This document shows positions 40,645 through 49,856 of a DNA stretch of 64,000 bases, piece after piece. The position numbers and the translations under genes are program-made. Numbering within the stretch: position 1 is the stretch's first letter; every line of letters begins with the position of its first letter. Under the pieces are notes generated by a model that worked only from the letters and a program-made list of their open reading frames with translations, did not search any database and was not told the DNA's origin. This DNA is from an uncultured Alistipes sp. (GTDB lineage: Bacteria; Bacteroidota; Bacteroidia; Bacteroidales; Rikenellaceae), in assembly GCA_958449275.1 (NCBI GenBank), contig CAUDHE010000001.1, positions 1-64,000 on the forward strand, written 5' to 3'.

Positions 40645-41298
40645 TTACGATTGTTCGGTAGCTTCTTTCAGGCCGTTCAATATGCCGTTGAGCCATGCGG
40701 GATGTTCGAACGCGAAATCGCTGTCCTCCCACAACGAAATAGATGCTCCGTCCTCATCCGAGAGCTGCAACGATAGTTCACCGTTGTCGAGGCAGACCGC
40801 CTCTACCGGACTTTCATGAGTGTACCCGTGGTTGTTCCACCAAACCACTTGTACTTCTTCGGTCGCAGAAGTTAACTCGATTCGGGAGAGTCCGGATTGC
40901 AGAAAGATGTTTTTGATAGCGGTGAGTATTCTGTTTCGCAGACTCCGTATATCGGTTTCGAAATCGCAGTTTTCGGGAATGGCATGTTCCTTACCGTTAA
41001 GGTAGTTGTTTTCCGCCGGCGGTTTTCTGTTATCGACAACAGGCATGTCGGTGTCCTCATCGAAAATCATGATGGTCGGACTGGCTCCCGGCAGGGGCTC
41101 GATCTTTTGCGAGGTTTCATATATGGATTCGAACGTTCCGAACTCTATATATTCCTCGTCCTGATGATTATCGACATCGCTGTCTTTAAACGCCTTGACG
41201 ATTGCGACAGCCTCCTCGCAAGAGTTTGCCGTCACATCGAAATGACTGCGTTCCCATGTTTCTACTTTGGTATCCTGATAAAATGAATAGCGTGGCAT
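40645..41298 (-). CDS. Acidic hypothetical protein
   Basis: 217 residues, strongly acidic. The N-terminus (MPRYSFYQDTKVETWERSHF) resembles a small beta domain with 'EEAVAIVKAFK', a pattern seen in other unknown ICE proteins here. The C-terminal half (SRIELTSATEEVQVVWWNN, DNGELSLQLSDEDGASISLW) looks like a second beta-rich domain. No membrane segment. Part of the block of small acidic cytoplasmic proteins, whose role may be regulatory or anti-defence; nothing specific can be assigned. Confidence 0.65.
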   Translation of the reverse strand: MPRYSFYQDTKVETWERSHFDVTANSCEEAVAIVKAFKDSDVDNHQDEEYIEFGTFESIYETSQKIEPLPGASPTIMIFDEDTDMPVVDNRKPPAENNYLNGKEHAIPENCDFETDIRSLRNRILTAIKNIFLQSGLSRIELTSATEEVQVVWWNNHGYTHESPVEAVCLDNGELSLQLSDEDGASISLWEDSDFAFEHPAWLNGILNGLKEATEQS

Positions 41299-41307
41299 AG
41301 GTGTCTA

Positions 41308-41559
41308 TTATGATATTTCATGTCTTAGTTGTTCGTATTCCGGGTCGAACTCCTGATATTCTATCAGGTAGTTGGTCGTCCGGCCCTGTGTCTGTTTGCA
41401 GCGGATCAAACACTCCAGCTCTTTTTCGGACAAATTCTCGGTCCGGGCCAGCTCTTTCAGGAACTTGCCGAGCGAAGCCGCTTGGGTAAATACCGCGACC
41501 AGTCGCAGCGAGGCTGTCGATAACCATGCATCGCCCTTATACAGAATAAAGCCTTTCAT
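41308..41559 (-). CDS. Small hypothetical protein
   Basis: 83 residues (start MKGFILYKGDAWLSTASLRL; later KFLKELARTENLSEKELECL and TTNYLIEYQEFDPEY). It lies between two unknown genes at gaps of about 10-17 bp, so it belongs to the same operon. It may be helical in the middle. No recognised family. Confidence 0.6.
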   Translation of the reverse strand: MKGFILYKGDAWLSTASLRLVAVFTQAASLGKFLKELARTENLSEKELECLIRCKQTQGRTTNYLIEYQEFDPEYEQLRHEIS

Positions 41560-41576
41560 TGTTCTGTATTTGTCGG

Positions 41577-42062
41577 TTAAAAATGATAGTCGATAACACC
41601 GCCGATGTAAAGCAGCGTGCCGGGTTCATATTCATATACCTGCCGCAGGAACTCGTAGGATTGTTCGGCGTAGGCTTGCACTCCCTCTTCGTCCATGTAG
41701 AACCAGTAGGCGGTATCGAGCGGGTTTTTCAGGAACTTTTCGAGTCGATAGACCGGGCCGATCCACTCTTGTACGCTGTCGGGGGTAATGATTTCCGCCC
41801 TGCACCGGATGTCGTTGACGAAAGCCTCTCTCCATTGTTCAGCCCCGCCATTGTAGCGTATGATATCTTCGGAAATAAGTTCGAACATACCTTCGGGCAG
41901 AACACTGTTTACCAAGTTCTCGATATGGAACTTGCGTTGCTTGTCGTCAATCTCTGCACAATAGTCGAAGAAACTATCGCCGCCTTGCATGAGCGTGGTC
42001 TCGTTCAGGCAGCAGTCTTCGGCTACCCGTGTTTTGGTAATTTGAAAAATCTTGCCGTGCAT
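41577..42062 (-). CDS. Hypothetical protein
   Basis: 161 residues from the ATG at 42062 (MHGKIFQITKTRVAEDCCLN), chosen because upstream codons do not look coding. The middle (NLVNSVLPEGMFELISEDII, PVYRLEKFLKNPLDTAYWFY) and the acidic C-terminus (QAYAEQSYEFLRQVYEYEPG) suggest a soluble protein. It is the first gene after the inverted repeat 42225-42384, which would form its leader if transcribed from upstream. Confidence 0.6.
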   Translation of the reverse strand: MHGKIFQITKTRVAEDCCLNETTLMQGGDSFFDYCAEIDDKQRKFHIENLVNSVLPEGMFELISEDIIRYNGGAEQWREAFVNDIRCRAEIITPDSVQEWIGPVYRLEKFLKNPLDTAYWFYMDEEGVQAYAEQSYEFLRQVYEYEPGTLLYIGGVIDYHF

Positions 42063-42224
42063 AATCTTGAATTTTAAAATGTAGCTCAACCGATGCGGTA
42101 CTCCGTGAACGATACGGACATGTTATTGACATCGGCCTTGCGGAAATCGTCTGCTTCTATCAGTGATAAGTGTTCTATTGTTTTGCGTGTTTATACTGTT
42201 CCCTTTACACACCGGTCATGGATG

Positions 42225-42384
42225 TGTTGCAGGGCTTAACCGACTAAGAACGAGGGCACGCCAGGCCCCCGGTGCAAAATATTACGGCACAAATCGCCCG
42301 ACGCATGGAGGGTACGATTCGTGCCGTAATATTTTGAGAGGAAAAGGCCGCGTGCCTATCTTTGGTCGGTTAAGCCCTGCAACA
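42225..42384. repeat. Long nested inverted repeat with a 20-bp perfect outer stem
   Basis: Outer arms TGTTGCAGGGCTTAACCGAC (42225-42244) and its exact complement (42365-42384). Inside are GGGCACGC..GGCC/GGCC..GCGTGCC and then CAAAATATTACGGCAC (42275-42290) with GTGCCGTAATATTTTG (42321-42336), leaving a 30-nt tip. The right arm overlaps the last codons of the gene at 42356. Structure as in the other four long repeats; sequence different. Confidence 0.9.
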
Positions 42385-42766
42385 TATCCGGACCAGTGTT
42401 CATCGCTCCCGTCGTTTGTTTTTCCGGTTGCGGATTGCGGACGTATCGGGGAATGTCACGCAGAGGAGTCATGGCCCGCTTGCGGTGTAACCGAGCCGCC
42501 AGCATCGCTATATCATAGGCACTGTACAATCGTCCGCCGCCGATTCCGAGAAACCGGAGCTGACAGCGTTTGCGGGCATCGTCCACCTGACGGCCGGAGA
42601 GCTGCAGCACGCCGCTTATCTCCGCCATCGTAAGCGAAGTATCTAAATTGTGTTTCAGACAGATGTGTGAAAGCAGAACAAGCGCATAGGTTTGCTGGAA
42701 ACGAGTCTGCAGCATTTCACGCAAAGTTTCTTCCTCAATAAGCATGTACTTCTTTTCTTTTGCCAT
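42356..42766 (-). CDS. Putative DNA-binding/regulatory protein of the ICE
   Basis: 136 residues. The N-terminal helical part (LREMLQTRFQQTYALVLLSH) is followed by a helix-turn-helix-like segment (TMAEISGVLQLSGRQVDDAR) and GGGRLYSAYDIAMLAARLHR. It ends 4 bp before the next HTH gene's region and forms a pair with it. Its last codons (MLQGLTDQR) lie inside the arm of a long inverted repeat, so the coding end and the structure share DNA. Function is inferred as regulation. Confidence 0.6.
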   Translation of the reverse strand: MAKEKKYMLIEEETLREMLQTRFQQTYALVLLSHICLKHNLDTSLTMAEISGVLQLSGRQVDDARKRCQLRFLGIGGGRLYSAYDIAMLAARLHRKRAMTPLRDIPRYVRNPQPEKQTTGAMNTGPDMLQGLTDQR

Positions 42767-42770
42767 AGCT

Positions 42771-43094
42771 TCAATGATTTTTGTAATTGGATTTGGTTTT
42801 CAGATAAGCTGAAATCTCAGATGACAGATAGTATCTGCGGCGACCGTTCTTGAATCCCTGCAGGTCGCCTGACTGCTGAAGCCGTCTGAGCTGTCTGATG
42901 CTGATGTGGAGTATCTGACATACATCTAAGTAGTCCAGAACAGTATCGTCGGCCTCTTTAACGTGCTTGTCCGGGGATTTTACTTCCGGATACAACGCCT
43001 GAATTTCGGCAAGGAGCGCCGATAGTTGCTCCAGTATGCGGTCGCACTTTTGTTCGAGGGCCGCCAGTCGCTGTTCCATTTCCGTCATTTTCAA
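42771..43094 (-). CDS. Helix-turn-helix (excisionase-like) protein
   Basis: 107 residues. An N-terminal coiled coil (EQRLAALEQKCDRILEQLSA) precedes a MerR/excisionase-type HTH (LDYLDVCQILHISIRQLRRL, GDLQGFKNGRRRYYLSSE). Such small proteins near Bacteroidales integrases control excision and transfer. It is transcribed away from the cargo gene at 43256 and upstream of the 42356 gene, 4 bp apart. Confidence 0.8.
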   Translation of the reverse strand: MKMTEMEQRLAALEQKCDRILEQLSALLAEIQALYPEVKSPDKHVKEADDTVLDYLDVCQILHISIRQLRRLQQSGDLQGFKNGRRRYYLSSEISAYLKTKSNYKNH

Positions 43095-43255
43095 TTGCAG
43101 TTTTGTTGCTGCGAAAATGCGTTGTTGCCGGCAAAGGATTTTTTAAGCTATTGATGGCTTAAAGATGTTTTTCAGATTTTTTTTTGTTAAATTTAAAATG
43201 CCGTCCTGCGAATACGGCAGATGGCGGCATAATGTCAAACTAAACTCAGTGTGTT

Positions 43256-43864
43256 ATGGTACAAGCGAACAAGGTGACCTGCTGGAACAGGGCAGGATTT
43301 GTACAGAAGTTTCAGGCCAAATGGAGCGTCGATGGAAAAGAGTATGCAACGGGATGGACCGATTATTATGCCAATCCGGAATCCCGGTCTTTCGATTTGG
43401 ATGAATACTCGATTCCGGATGGAGCGAACGTTTCGGTCGAAGTGGCAGCATATATGGGTGCCACGAAAACATCCGATGCATTCTCATACAAACGGGGATG
43501 TGGCAAAACGGCTAACTATTCGGTGACGGGAGCTACGCTAACCTTCGATATCAAACTCGCTTCCGATGAAGCTGTAAGCTCTATCAAGTGCATCAATCAC
43601 GGAGGATTCAAAATGAAATTCTGTGTCACGTGGGGCGACAAAAAGAGCGGTTATTCCGAATATTTCTTTAACCCCAGTTCGAGAACCATAGACCTCGATG
43701 CGCTGGATATCCCGAATGGCGGTGAAGTACGGATTTTCGTCAATGTTCTCTGGGGAGGCAGCGAAACTTCGAAAGAGTATGTCATATACAATAAAGGATG
43801 CGGAAAAACCGCAACGTTCGAGGTCTTGGGAACGACCTTGAACTTTACGATCAACAGGATATGA
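43256..43864 (+). CDS. Two-repeat beta-domain protein of unknown function
   Basis: 202 residues built of two tandem copies of about 100 residues: KVTCWNRAGFVQKFQAKW..YYANPESRSFDLDEYSIPDG..YKRGCGKTANY and SIKCINHGGFKMKFCVTW..YFFNPSSRTIDLDALDIPNG..YNKGCGKTATF in pieces. Conserved are NxxGF, FxxxW, NPxSR, IPxG and GCGKTA. No signal peptide. The repeat resembles the beta-sandwich of thiol-activated-cytolysin C-domains or small lectins, but this is only a guess. It is an isolated + gene between two HTH genes with its own terminator, so it is likely cargo. Confidence 0.7.
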   Translation: MVQANKVTCWNRAGFVQKFQAKWSVDGKEYATGWTDYYANPESRSFDLDEYSIPDGANVSVEVAAYMGATKTSDAFSYKRGCGKTANYSVTGATLTFDIKLASDEAVSSIKCINHGGFKMKFCVTWGDKKSGYSEYFFNPSSRTIDLDALDIPNGGEVRIFVNVLWGGSETSKEYVIYNKGCGKTATFEVLGTTLNFTINRI

Positions 43865-43910
43865 ACATAAATCTGAACCAGTCGCATAAAAGTCAGATGG
43901 ATGCATTAAT

Positions 43911-43951
43911 AAGTGGCATGAGGTCAGTCTTGTACCGACCTCATGCCACTT
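43911..43951 (+). terminator. Terminator after the two-repeat protein
   Basis: A perfect 15-bp stem, AAGTGGCATGAGGTC / GACCTCATGCCACTT, with an 11-nt loop, then TAAATAAT. Confidence 0.9.
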
Positions 43952-44157
43952 AAATAATACCTGTTTACGTCAACCAGATGCCATTCTGTTTTTGAGGAGT
44001 AAAAGAAAGTTTCCGGGAATGATTTTTCGCAAAAACTCCTGTTTCGCACCCTCTTGTATCGGCTATAAAATGTATTCCCGAAGCCGATTTTCCGGTTTTC
44101 ACAGGCTTCCCGACACGAAACGAATCCTCGTCGGGTTTCCTTACGTTTACGGAGCCT

Positions 44158-44514
44158 TTAACGCCGTGTGCCTTTATATAAAGCGCGTTCGGCTTCTTTG
44201 CGAAGTTCTTCGTTGGTTTTGACTTTGCCCGAGGCAATCCATTCGAGCAGCTCGTCTTCGAAGAAATAGACGGTGCGACCCTGTTTATAGTTGGGAATTT
44301 CGCCGCGACACGCCAGGGCATATACCGTCTGTTTGGCCTTGCCGAGAAGCCGGCAGGCATCGTCGATCAGAATCGGCCGACGCCCCGGAGCAGGCGGCTG
44401 CACGGAAGCGAGCATTACACGGATTTCCTGCAATTCATCGATAATTCATGTGATGGCGGCAGGCAACGTGTCATAGGTAACTCTCAGGCTTTTCATCTCT
44501 TCATTGCTTTCCAT
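44158..44514 (-). pseudogene. Excisionase-type HTH gene interrupted by TGA
   Basis: From the ATG at 44514 the frame reads MESNEEMKSLRVTYDTLPAA, then T, TGA (44446-44448, codon 23), then IIDELQEIRVML and a full HTH (ILIDDACRLLGKAKQTVYAL, GRTVYFFEDELLEWI), ending ALYKGTRR: 118 codons in total. The part before the stop fits the N-terminal region of such proteins, so this is an in-frame interruption. A restart at 44433 or 44409 could still give a functional DNA-binding part. It lies 39 bp downstream of the integrase. Confidence 0.75.
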
Positions 44515-44553
44515 AGATTTATACTTTTAATACATTAATATATAAGGTACGGA

Positions 44554-45684
44554 TTATTCGTCGAACATCTCCGGGTCGATATAGATACTGATACGTCCGA
44601 CGGTTTCGAGCTTCGTTTCCTCAAGCAGATCCAGATAAATTTCCGTCGAGCGAATACTCTTGTGCAGCATCATTTTGCTGAGGGTGTAAATATTCGTGCC
44701 GCTGGCTAATTGCAGAACGGCGTAGGTGTGGCGAAAACAGTGGAACGTGATGCGTTTGGTAATGCCCGCATCCTCAAGCCATCGTTTGAGCGGACGGTCG
44801 GTCATCGAGCGTGTAAAACCCTTGAATACCGTACCTGTACTGCGCGGTCCGCAGAGCTGTAACGCCGTATCGCTCAAAGGAAGCAATCCCTCTTCGTCGG
44901 TTTTGACTGTGCGTATGCGCATGTTATAACCGTTGCCTTCCAGGTTGGGTACGATATCCTCCCATTTCAAAGCCAACACGTCACTCAGTCGCAGGCCCGT
45001 TTCACAGGAGAAAAGGCTTGCCCGTTTCAAGACGTGGATCTCGCAGGGCGTTTGCGAGAGCGTTCGCAGTTCGGACGGCGTTAGAAATTCCCGACGTGTA
45101 GGTTTGCGTGCAATATATTCCATTTGTATTGCCAGATCTTCTTCAATCATATGATCCCGGTAGGCATTATGCAGCAGACTAAGGAATTTCAGATAGTAAT
45201 TGACAATCGAGCTGTGTGCCAGCGGGCGTGTAGGGTCCCGGAATTGGTGCGCCGAGAGCAGGTAGCTTCTGAATTTCCGGCAGAGTTCGATATCGACCTC
45301 CGCACAGATACAGGAGTTTTTGACGAAAAACCGGAAATGGTTGTAGCAGCCTTTCCACAGGCTGCTGTTGTGTTCGCCTACTATCTGCCTGAAGTATTCC
45401 AGAAAATCCCGGTTGCCGCGTGCGGTATCGAGAAAGCCGTATTGTTTGTTTATGATGGCCGGCAAGCGTGTGGAAGCGATCAAACGCGCTTTGCGGTACA
45501 TTTCGTCATTATGCGACTTTTCGTGTTGCGAACGCGGGCGGGCATAGACGTAGATACCCAGCGTTTCGGTACGGGTCTTCTTCATCGTATCGGGGATTCT
45601 GATCGCCGGGTAATAGTCGAGGTATAATGAACGTCGTCCGTGTGAAATCGGACGGCTGCGAAGGGTGACTTTAGGACATTTCAT
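44554..45684 (-). CDS. Tyrosine recombinase/integrase
   Basis: 376 residues with an SAM-like N-terminal binding domain and a complete catalytic domain: Arg232 (ETGLRLSDV), Lys261 (VKTDEE), His315 and Arg318 (FHCFRHTYA), His341 (LHKSIRST) and nucleophile Tyr350 (TEIYLDL). It belongs to the Bacteroidales ICE/transposon integrase type and should cut and join the element's attachment sites. It is preceded by a three-HTH protein and followed by an excisionase-like pseudogene. The attachment site itself was not identified. Confidence 0.93.
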   Translation of the reverse strand: MKCPKVTLRSRPISHGRRSLYLDYYPAIRIPDTMKKTRTETLGIYVYARPRSQHEKSHNDEMYRKARLIASTRLPAIINKQYGFLDTARGNRDFLEYFRQIVGEHNSSLWKGCYNHFRFFVKNSCICAEVDIELCRKFRSYLLSAHQFRDPTRPLAHSSIVNYYLKFLSLLHNAYRDHMIEEDLAIQMEYIARKPTRREFLTPSELRTLSQTPCEIHVLKRASLFSCETGLRLSDVLALKWEDIVPNLEGNGYNMRIRTVKTDEEGLLPLSDTALQLCGPRSTGTVFKGFTRSMTDRPLKRWLEDAGITKRITFHCFRHTYAVLQLASGTNIYTLSKMMLHKSIRSTEIYLDLLEETKLETVGRISIYIDPEMFDE

Positions 45685-45762
45685 AATGATGCGATTTGAG
45701 GATGCAAGTTATAAATGCACAGTGAGATAAACAAAAATTAGTGTTTTTCAAATAATTGTAAA

Positions 45763-46644
45763 TCAATGCTTTTTACCCTGCGTAGCTTGTCGGAAAGCCG
45801 CTTCGGAAAAAATAACCTTGCGACGGCCGTCGATAACCGTCTTTTGCGTGTCGATACCGTAATGTGCAAGGCGATACGTCACCGTACTGGGAGGGACACT
45901 GTATTTCTTGGCCGCATCATCTATGGTGATATAACCTGCCGGAACGATTTGAGTCTGTTTTTCCTGAATGACAGCCTCTATCTGAGGAATGGAGTACAAC
46001 GAGTAACGGCCGTCTTTGATGCGCGAAATCCGATGGCACTGTACGAATCGGTACAAATAGGCCGTATCCCAGTTATAACGTGCGCATAGCTCTTGGGCCG
46101 CAGCCCATTTAGCGGCTGTGGGTGGAGCAGGAACGGCGGCTTTGGAAGAGGTTTCGGCAGGTTGTTCGGGATGTTTCTTCCGCGTTGAACGACGCGGTTT
46201 CTGCTGTATGGCCGGAGCCGTGCGCGTGGAGATAGTGGCACAGGCCTCGCTCCAACTGACATACGAAAGACGTCCGGTAACGTGGTAGATGGTGATAATG
46301 CCTTTAGCCGCGAGATTGTAGATCGTTTGACGGCATATACCCAGCCGCCGGGCTGTTTCCCGCACGGAAATCATATCCGAATCTACAGGAGGAATCGCAG
46401 GCTCTTCCGCTCGTTCCCGTTTGTTGCGTTTGTCGAGGATTTGGGGTTTGTTGCGCTGATAGTAGTCGTGCTGGTAGCATTTACGACTGCAATATTCGCT
46501 GGTGGAAGTGGCGGCAGAGAATTTCTGACCGCAGGAACGGCAAACGCGGGTAGTGTGTAATTGCCGACTGTTGGGGTGAGGGCCCGGAAAATTTTTCCTT
46601 GCTGCTTTTCCGGTACCGGGAGCGATGGATTTAGTCCGCTTCAT
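45763..46644 (-). CDS. Zinc-ribbon and multi-HTH DNA-binding protein
   Basis: 293 residues. A zinc-ribbon-like CRSCGQKF..EYCSRKC (about 35-57) is followed by three helix-turn-helix units: ISVRETARRLGICRQTIYNL, the middle CARYNWDTAYLYRFVQ..ISRIKDGRYSL and ITIDDAAKKYSVPPSTVTYR. It is linked to the integrase (78 bp downstream), so a role in integration or excision control is likely. The layout is common beside Bacteroidales integrases. Confidence 0.82.
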   Translation of the reverse strand: MKRTKSIAPGTGKAARKNFPGPHPNSRQLHTTRVCRSCGQKFSAATSTSEYCSRKCYQHDYYQRNKPQILDKRNKRERAEEPAIPPVDSDMISVRETARRLGICRQTIYNLAAKGIITIYHVTGRLSYVSWSEACATISTRTAPAIQQKPRRSTRKKHPEQPAETSSKAAVPAPPTAAKWAAAQELCARYNWDTAYLYRFVQCHRISRIKDGRYSLYSIPQIEAVIQEKQTQIVPAGYITIDDAAKKYSVPPSTVTYRLAHYGIDTQKTVIDGRRKVIFSEAAFRQATQGKKH

Positions 46645-47035
46645 AGACCTGATGATAAATTAATGTTTCGTTCTGCTGAAAACTATTGTTCAGCAGGCCG
46701 ATTGGTCTATGGTGGACTGATATGTACTTATATGGACTGACGTTTACTGAAATTTACCTGTTGATGGGAATTATCCGACGAGGCGTTGTTGATTTTTCAA
46801 GTGTCGAGAACAGTCGATTTAAGTCCATATCAATCTACCTTAGTCCAATCTACATTATCGTCAACAGGACTTTATTCTGGCTGGACATTTTTCAAGGTTT
46901 TCTTCGCAAATGTGTAGCAAATTTTGCCATTTCGGGTTTTCAGGAAAACGGTAGGCAAGATTTGTTATTTTGCTAAATCCCTGTTACAGAGGAATCTGTT
47001 TCTCTCTCAAGCAAAGACCATATTTTAATTTTTGA
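46645..47035. other. Regulatory/junction region with repeated half-sites
   Basis: No supported gene. Present are an inverted repeat CTGCTGAA/TTCAGCAG (46673-46696), TGGACTGA twice (46713, 46733) and reverse-oriented AGTCCATAT (46822) and TAGTCCA (about 46841). These may be binding sites for the HTH protein. The composition turns AT-rich toward the truncated helicase, so an old insertion boundary or attachment site may lie here. Confidence 0.5.
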
Positions 47036-48751
47036 CTGCGATTTTTCTACATCAAATTACATAACGTTATAGTAAAACAACAATATAGCACCAAAAAATG
47101 TGAGAAATTATCTAATCTTTTCCTTAGTTGCAGCTGCATTCCATTTGATCAAATCCCCTACAACACTTCTTTAGTCAACCATAATCCCAGACTCTCAGAC
47201 TTGTTTCAATGCATCGATCCTATTAATAGAGAATCTGAATTATTTGCTCGGTTTATTCGGAACAACATAGAGATAAAAAACCAATTATATACAAACGAAA
47301 AGGAATTAGAGCAATTTGTTAATATCGACAAATTGATTCGAGAGTACAATGCTAAATTGTATTTTCCAAAGCATGCTTCTCGCCAGCTCCTAAGTTTTCA
47401 TGATCATATTTACATACAAGATTATGAAAACGATACGATTGAAATCATCCGACAAATTCAGGCACGTTCCGCAGAAAGTGTCAATAATTATACAAACTCG
47501 GTAGACGTTTGGCTACAAACGTCTACATACGATATTGATTGTAAAGAAAAAAAGGAATCATTAAGATATTTGTTCGCTAAATCCAGAGTTGCTTTGATAT
47601 ACGGCTCCGCCGGAACCGGGAAATCTACGATGATTAACCATATTTCAAATTTTTTGAATGATAAAAAGAAAATATATTTGGCTAATACAAATCCTGCGGT
47701 AGATAATCTAAAAAGAAAAGTTAATGCAGCGAATTGTTGCTTTATGACCATCACTAAATTCATTTCATCGGGGAATAAGGATAAAGTATGTGATGTCCTA
47801 TTTATTGATGAATGCAGTACGGTCAGCAACAAAGATATGCTCAAGGTCTTAAATGATGCAGAATTCAGATTGTTGGTTCTTGTCGGAGATATATTTCAAA
47901 TAGAATCCATTACTTTCGGGAACTGGTTCGGTGCTGCTAAAGCTTTCGTTCCTCAATCAGCGGTTTTCGAATTAGAGCAGCCTTATAGAAGTAAAAATAA
48001 AAATTTATTGACATTATGGCAAAAAGTGAGGAACATCGATAACGACATATTGGAACATATCACACGGAATAATTATTCCGCTACTCTGAACGAATCAATA
48101 TTCGAAAAAACCGAAAAAGATGAAATCATATTGTGCCTGAACTACGATGGGTTATACGGAATAAACAATATCAATCGTTTCCTGCAAAGTTGCAATCCTC
48201 ACGAACCTATTCAATGGGGCATACAGACATATAAGGTAGGTGATCCCGTTCTTTTCAATGAAAGTAATCGATTCGCCCCAATAATCTACAACAATATGAA
48301 AGGGCAAATCATAGCTATCGACAAAACAGAAGACGTAATACGGTTCGACATTGAAGTGATGGATGCTATTATAAATGAGTTGGATGTAGAAGAATATGAT
48401 TTCGATTTAGTCGAAGTCAGCTCCAACGGGTATCCCATCATACGTTTTACAGTGAATAGACTGAAAAGTACCGATGACGATAACGACTCTTCGGATACAA
48501 TCGTCCCATTTCAGATTGCTTATGCTGTTTCCATACATAAGGCGCAAGGGTTAGAGTATGATTCGGTCAAAATAATTATCACTAATGAAATTGAAGAATT
48601 GATAACCCATAACATTTTTTATACGGCTATAACTAGAGCCAAAGAGCGACTAAAAATATATTGGACACCAGAAACTGAACATAAAATTCTGACGGGACTG
48701 ATTCGCAAGTTTAATAATAAGGATATAGCTTTATTGAAGGCAAAACTGTAA
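47036..48751 (+). pseudogene. 5'-truncated superfamily 1 (RecD/PIF1-like) helicase
   Basis: The clear helicase part starts near 47201: Walker A IYGSAGTGKST, motif II FIDECSTVS, motif III LVGDIFQIESI, motif V VSIHKAQGLEYDSVK and motif VI FYTAITRAKERLKIYW. The frame stays open upstream to a TGA at 47033 and remains protein-like (CIPFDQIPYNTSLVNHNPRL) without any ATG, so the true N-terminus seems lost. TTG at 47201 could start a 516-residue protein. The gene is much more AT-rich than its neighbours, pointing to a separate origin. Confidence 0.7.
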
Positions 48752-48957
48752 TATTTTATAAACATAACATCCGACACAACACGATAGAGTTGCATAACCA
48801 CCTTGTGACCTACGTTAGAAACAAACAGTAAGTTGAAAACAAATCAAAAGATTGAAAATACAAATTACAGTACCATACAAACGGTATTTTCAGAAACCCC
48901 CAGACGGCTCACAGGGTGATTTCAGTTGGAGCACTTGAAATCCCTGCGAGAGCACGG

Positions 48958-48995
48958 AAAGGCAGCTGATAATCGATCGATTATCAGCTGCCTTT
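48958..48995. terminator. Perfect palindromic terminator
   Basis: A 19-bp arm, AAAGGCAGCTGATAATCGA, mirrored exactly, followed by GTCTTT, between the helicase (+) and the minus-strand gene ending at 49060. It could serve both. The rest of the gap 48752-49059 shows nothing. Confidence 0.9.
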
Positions 48996-49059
48996 GTCTT
49001 TACCCTATCCTATCGGGATCTGTAGTTGAAGAAAATCAGGCATTTTTCTTTTTCCAACT

Positions 49060-49806
49060 TTAATTCATGTTTACAAAGTCTGCATTTTTTTGAAAAATAT
49101 TTGCATCCATTGTTTCGGAGAGTTTTTCGTACAGGGCTTCGACCACAGCGAAGCATCCGTCGAGTTTCGGATTGGCTTTGCCTTTCGTGCGCCTGTGACG
49201 GATACTGTTTCGGGAGAGTTCGGTTACGCTTCGGCACAGGGTCCCATGTGTGCGAAGCGGTATGGGAATCCGCTTGAATTTGCACAGCCCGATAAAATTC
49301 TCGCTGGAGATGTATTCCCCAGCGAGGAACCTGGTCCCTGCCAACCGTAACTGTTCGCGCTGCTGCTCTTCGACTTGTCGTCGCTGCTCCTCTTTCCGGC
49401 GTTTCCGCTCCTCGTCCTCTCGCTGCAAGCGTAGCCGACGTTCTTCCCGGTAACGGATCAAAGGTGCCGCATCGAGGCCCAGTTCTTCATAAATCCGCAC
49501 GAGGAGGAGTTGCAGATGTCGTCCTTCCTGCATGGTCTGCTCAATGGTCCGGTGGAAGTTTTTCAGGACTTCGGCTCCGGTAGCGACTACATCCTTATCA
49601 GCGAGAAATCGACGATTGTAAGTACCGTATTCGAAAAAGACGTCTTCCAGTTGCAGGACGATGGCAATCATATCGTCCTCTTCACGATATTGATCCTTCT
49701 GTTGAAGGTAGGTGTACACGCCCTCGCCGACTTTTTCCAGTTCAGCATAATGCCAGACGACCTGATTGGGATTCGAGCGGCTGTAACACAAAAATTTCGT
49801 TTTCAT
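49060..49806 (-). CDS. Coiled-coil hypothetical protein
   Basis: 248 residues. The N-terminal domain (MKTKFLCYSRSNPNQVVWHY, GVYTYLQQKDQYREEDDMIA) is soluble. The centre is a long charged coiled coil (LRLQREDEERKRRKEEQRRQ) and the C-terminus is basic. No catalytic motif recognised. It is the last gene of a run of small unknown minus-strand genes reaching up to the methyltransferase-helicase gene. Confidence 0.6.
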   Translation of the reverse strand: MKTKFLCYSRSNPNQVVWHYAELEKVGEGVYTYLQQKDQYREEDDMIAIVLQLEDVFFEYGTYNRRFLADKDVVATGAEVLKNFHRTIEQTMQEGRHLQLLLVRIYEELGLDAAPLIRYREERRLRLQREDEERKRRKEEQRRQVEEQQREQLRLAGTRFLAGEYISSENFIGLCKFKRIPIPLRTHGTLCRSVTELSRNSIRHRRTKGKANPKLDGCFAVVEALYEKLSETMDANIFQKNADFVNMN

Positions 49807-49856
49807 AGAATCGATTATATAATCTTGTTATGATCGTATTTTGCCGTTTCTTGGAT

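Noticed and set aside
43965..44157. Extension of the excisionase-like gene past 44158 by a frameshift
   Set aside because: A second frame is open there, but the protein already has a complete HTH and a normal basic end; there is no similarity to support a longer form.
46686..46976. 96-codon plus-strand frame between the HTH protein and the helicase
   Set aside because: It begins in repeated half-sites, is hydrophobic by AT bias and shows no conserved motif.
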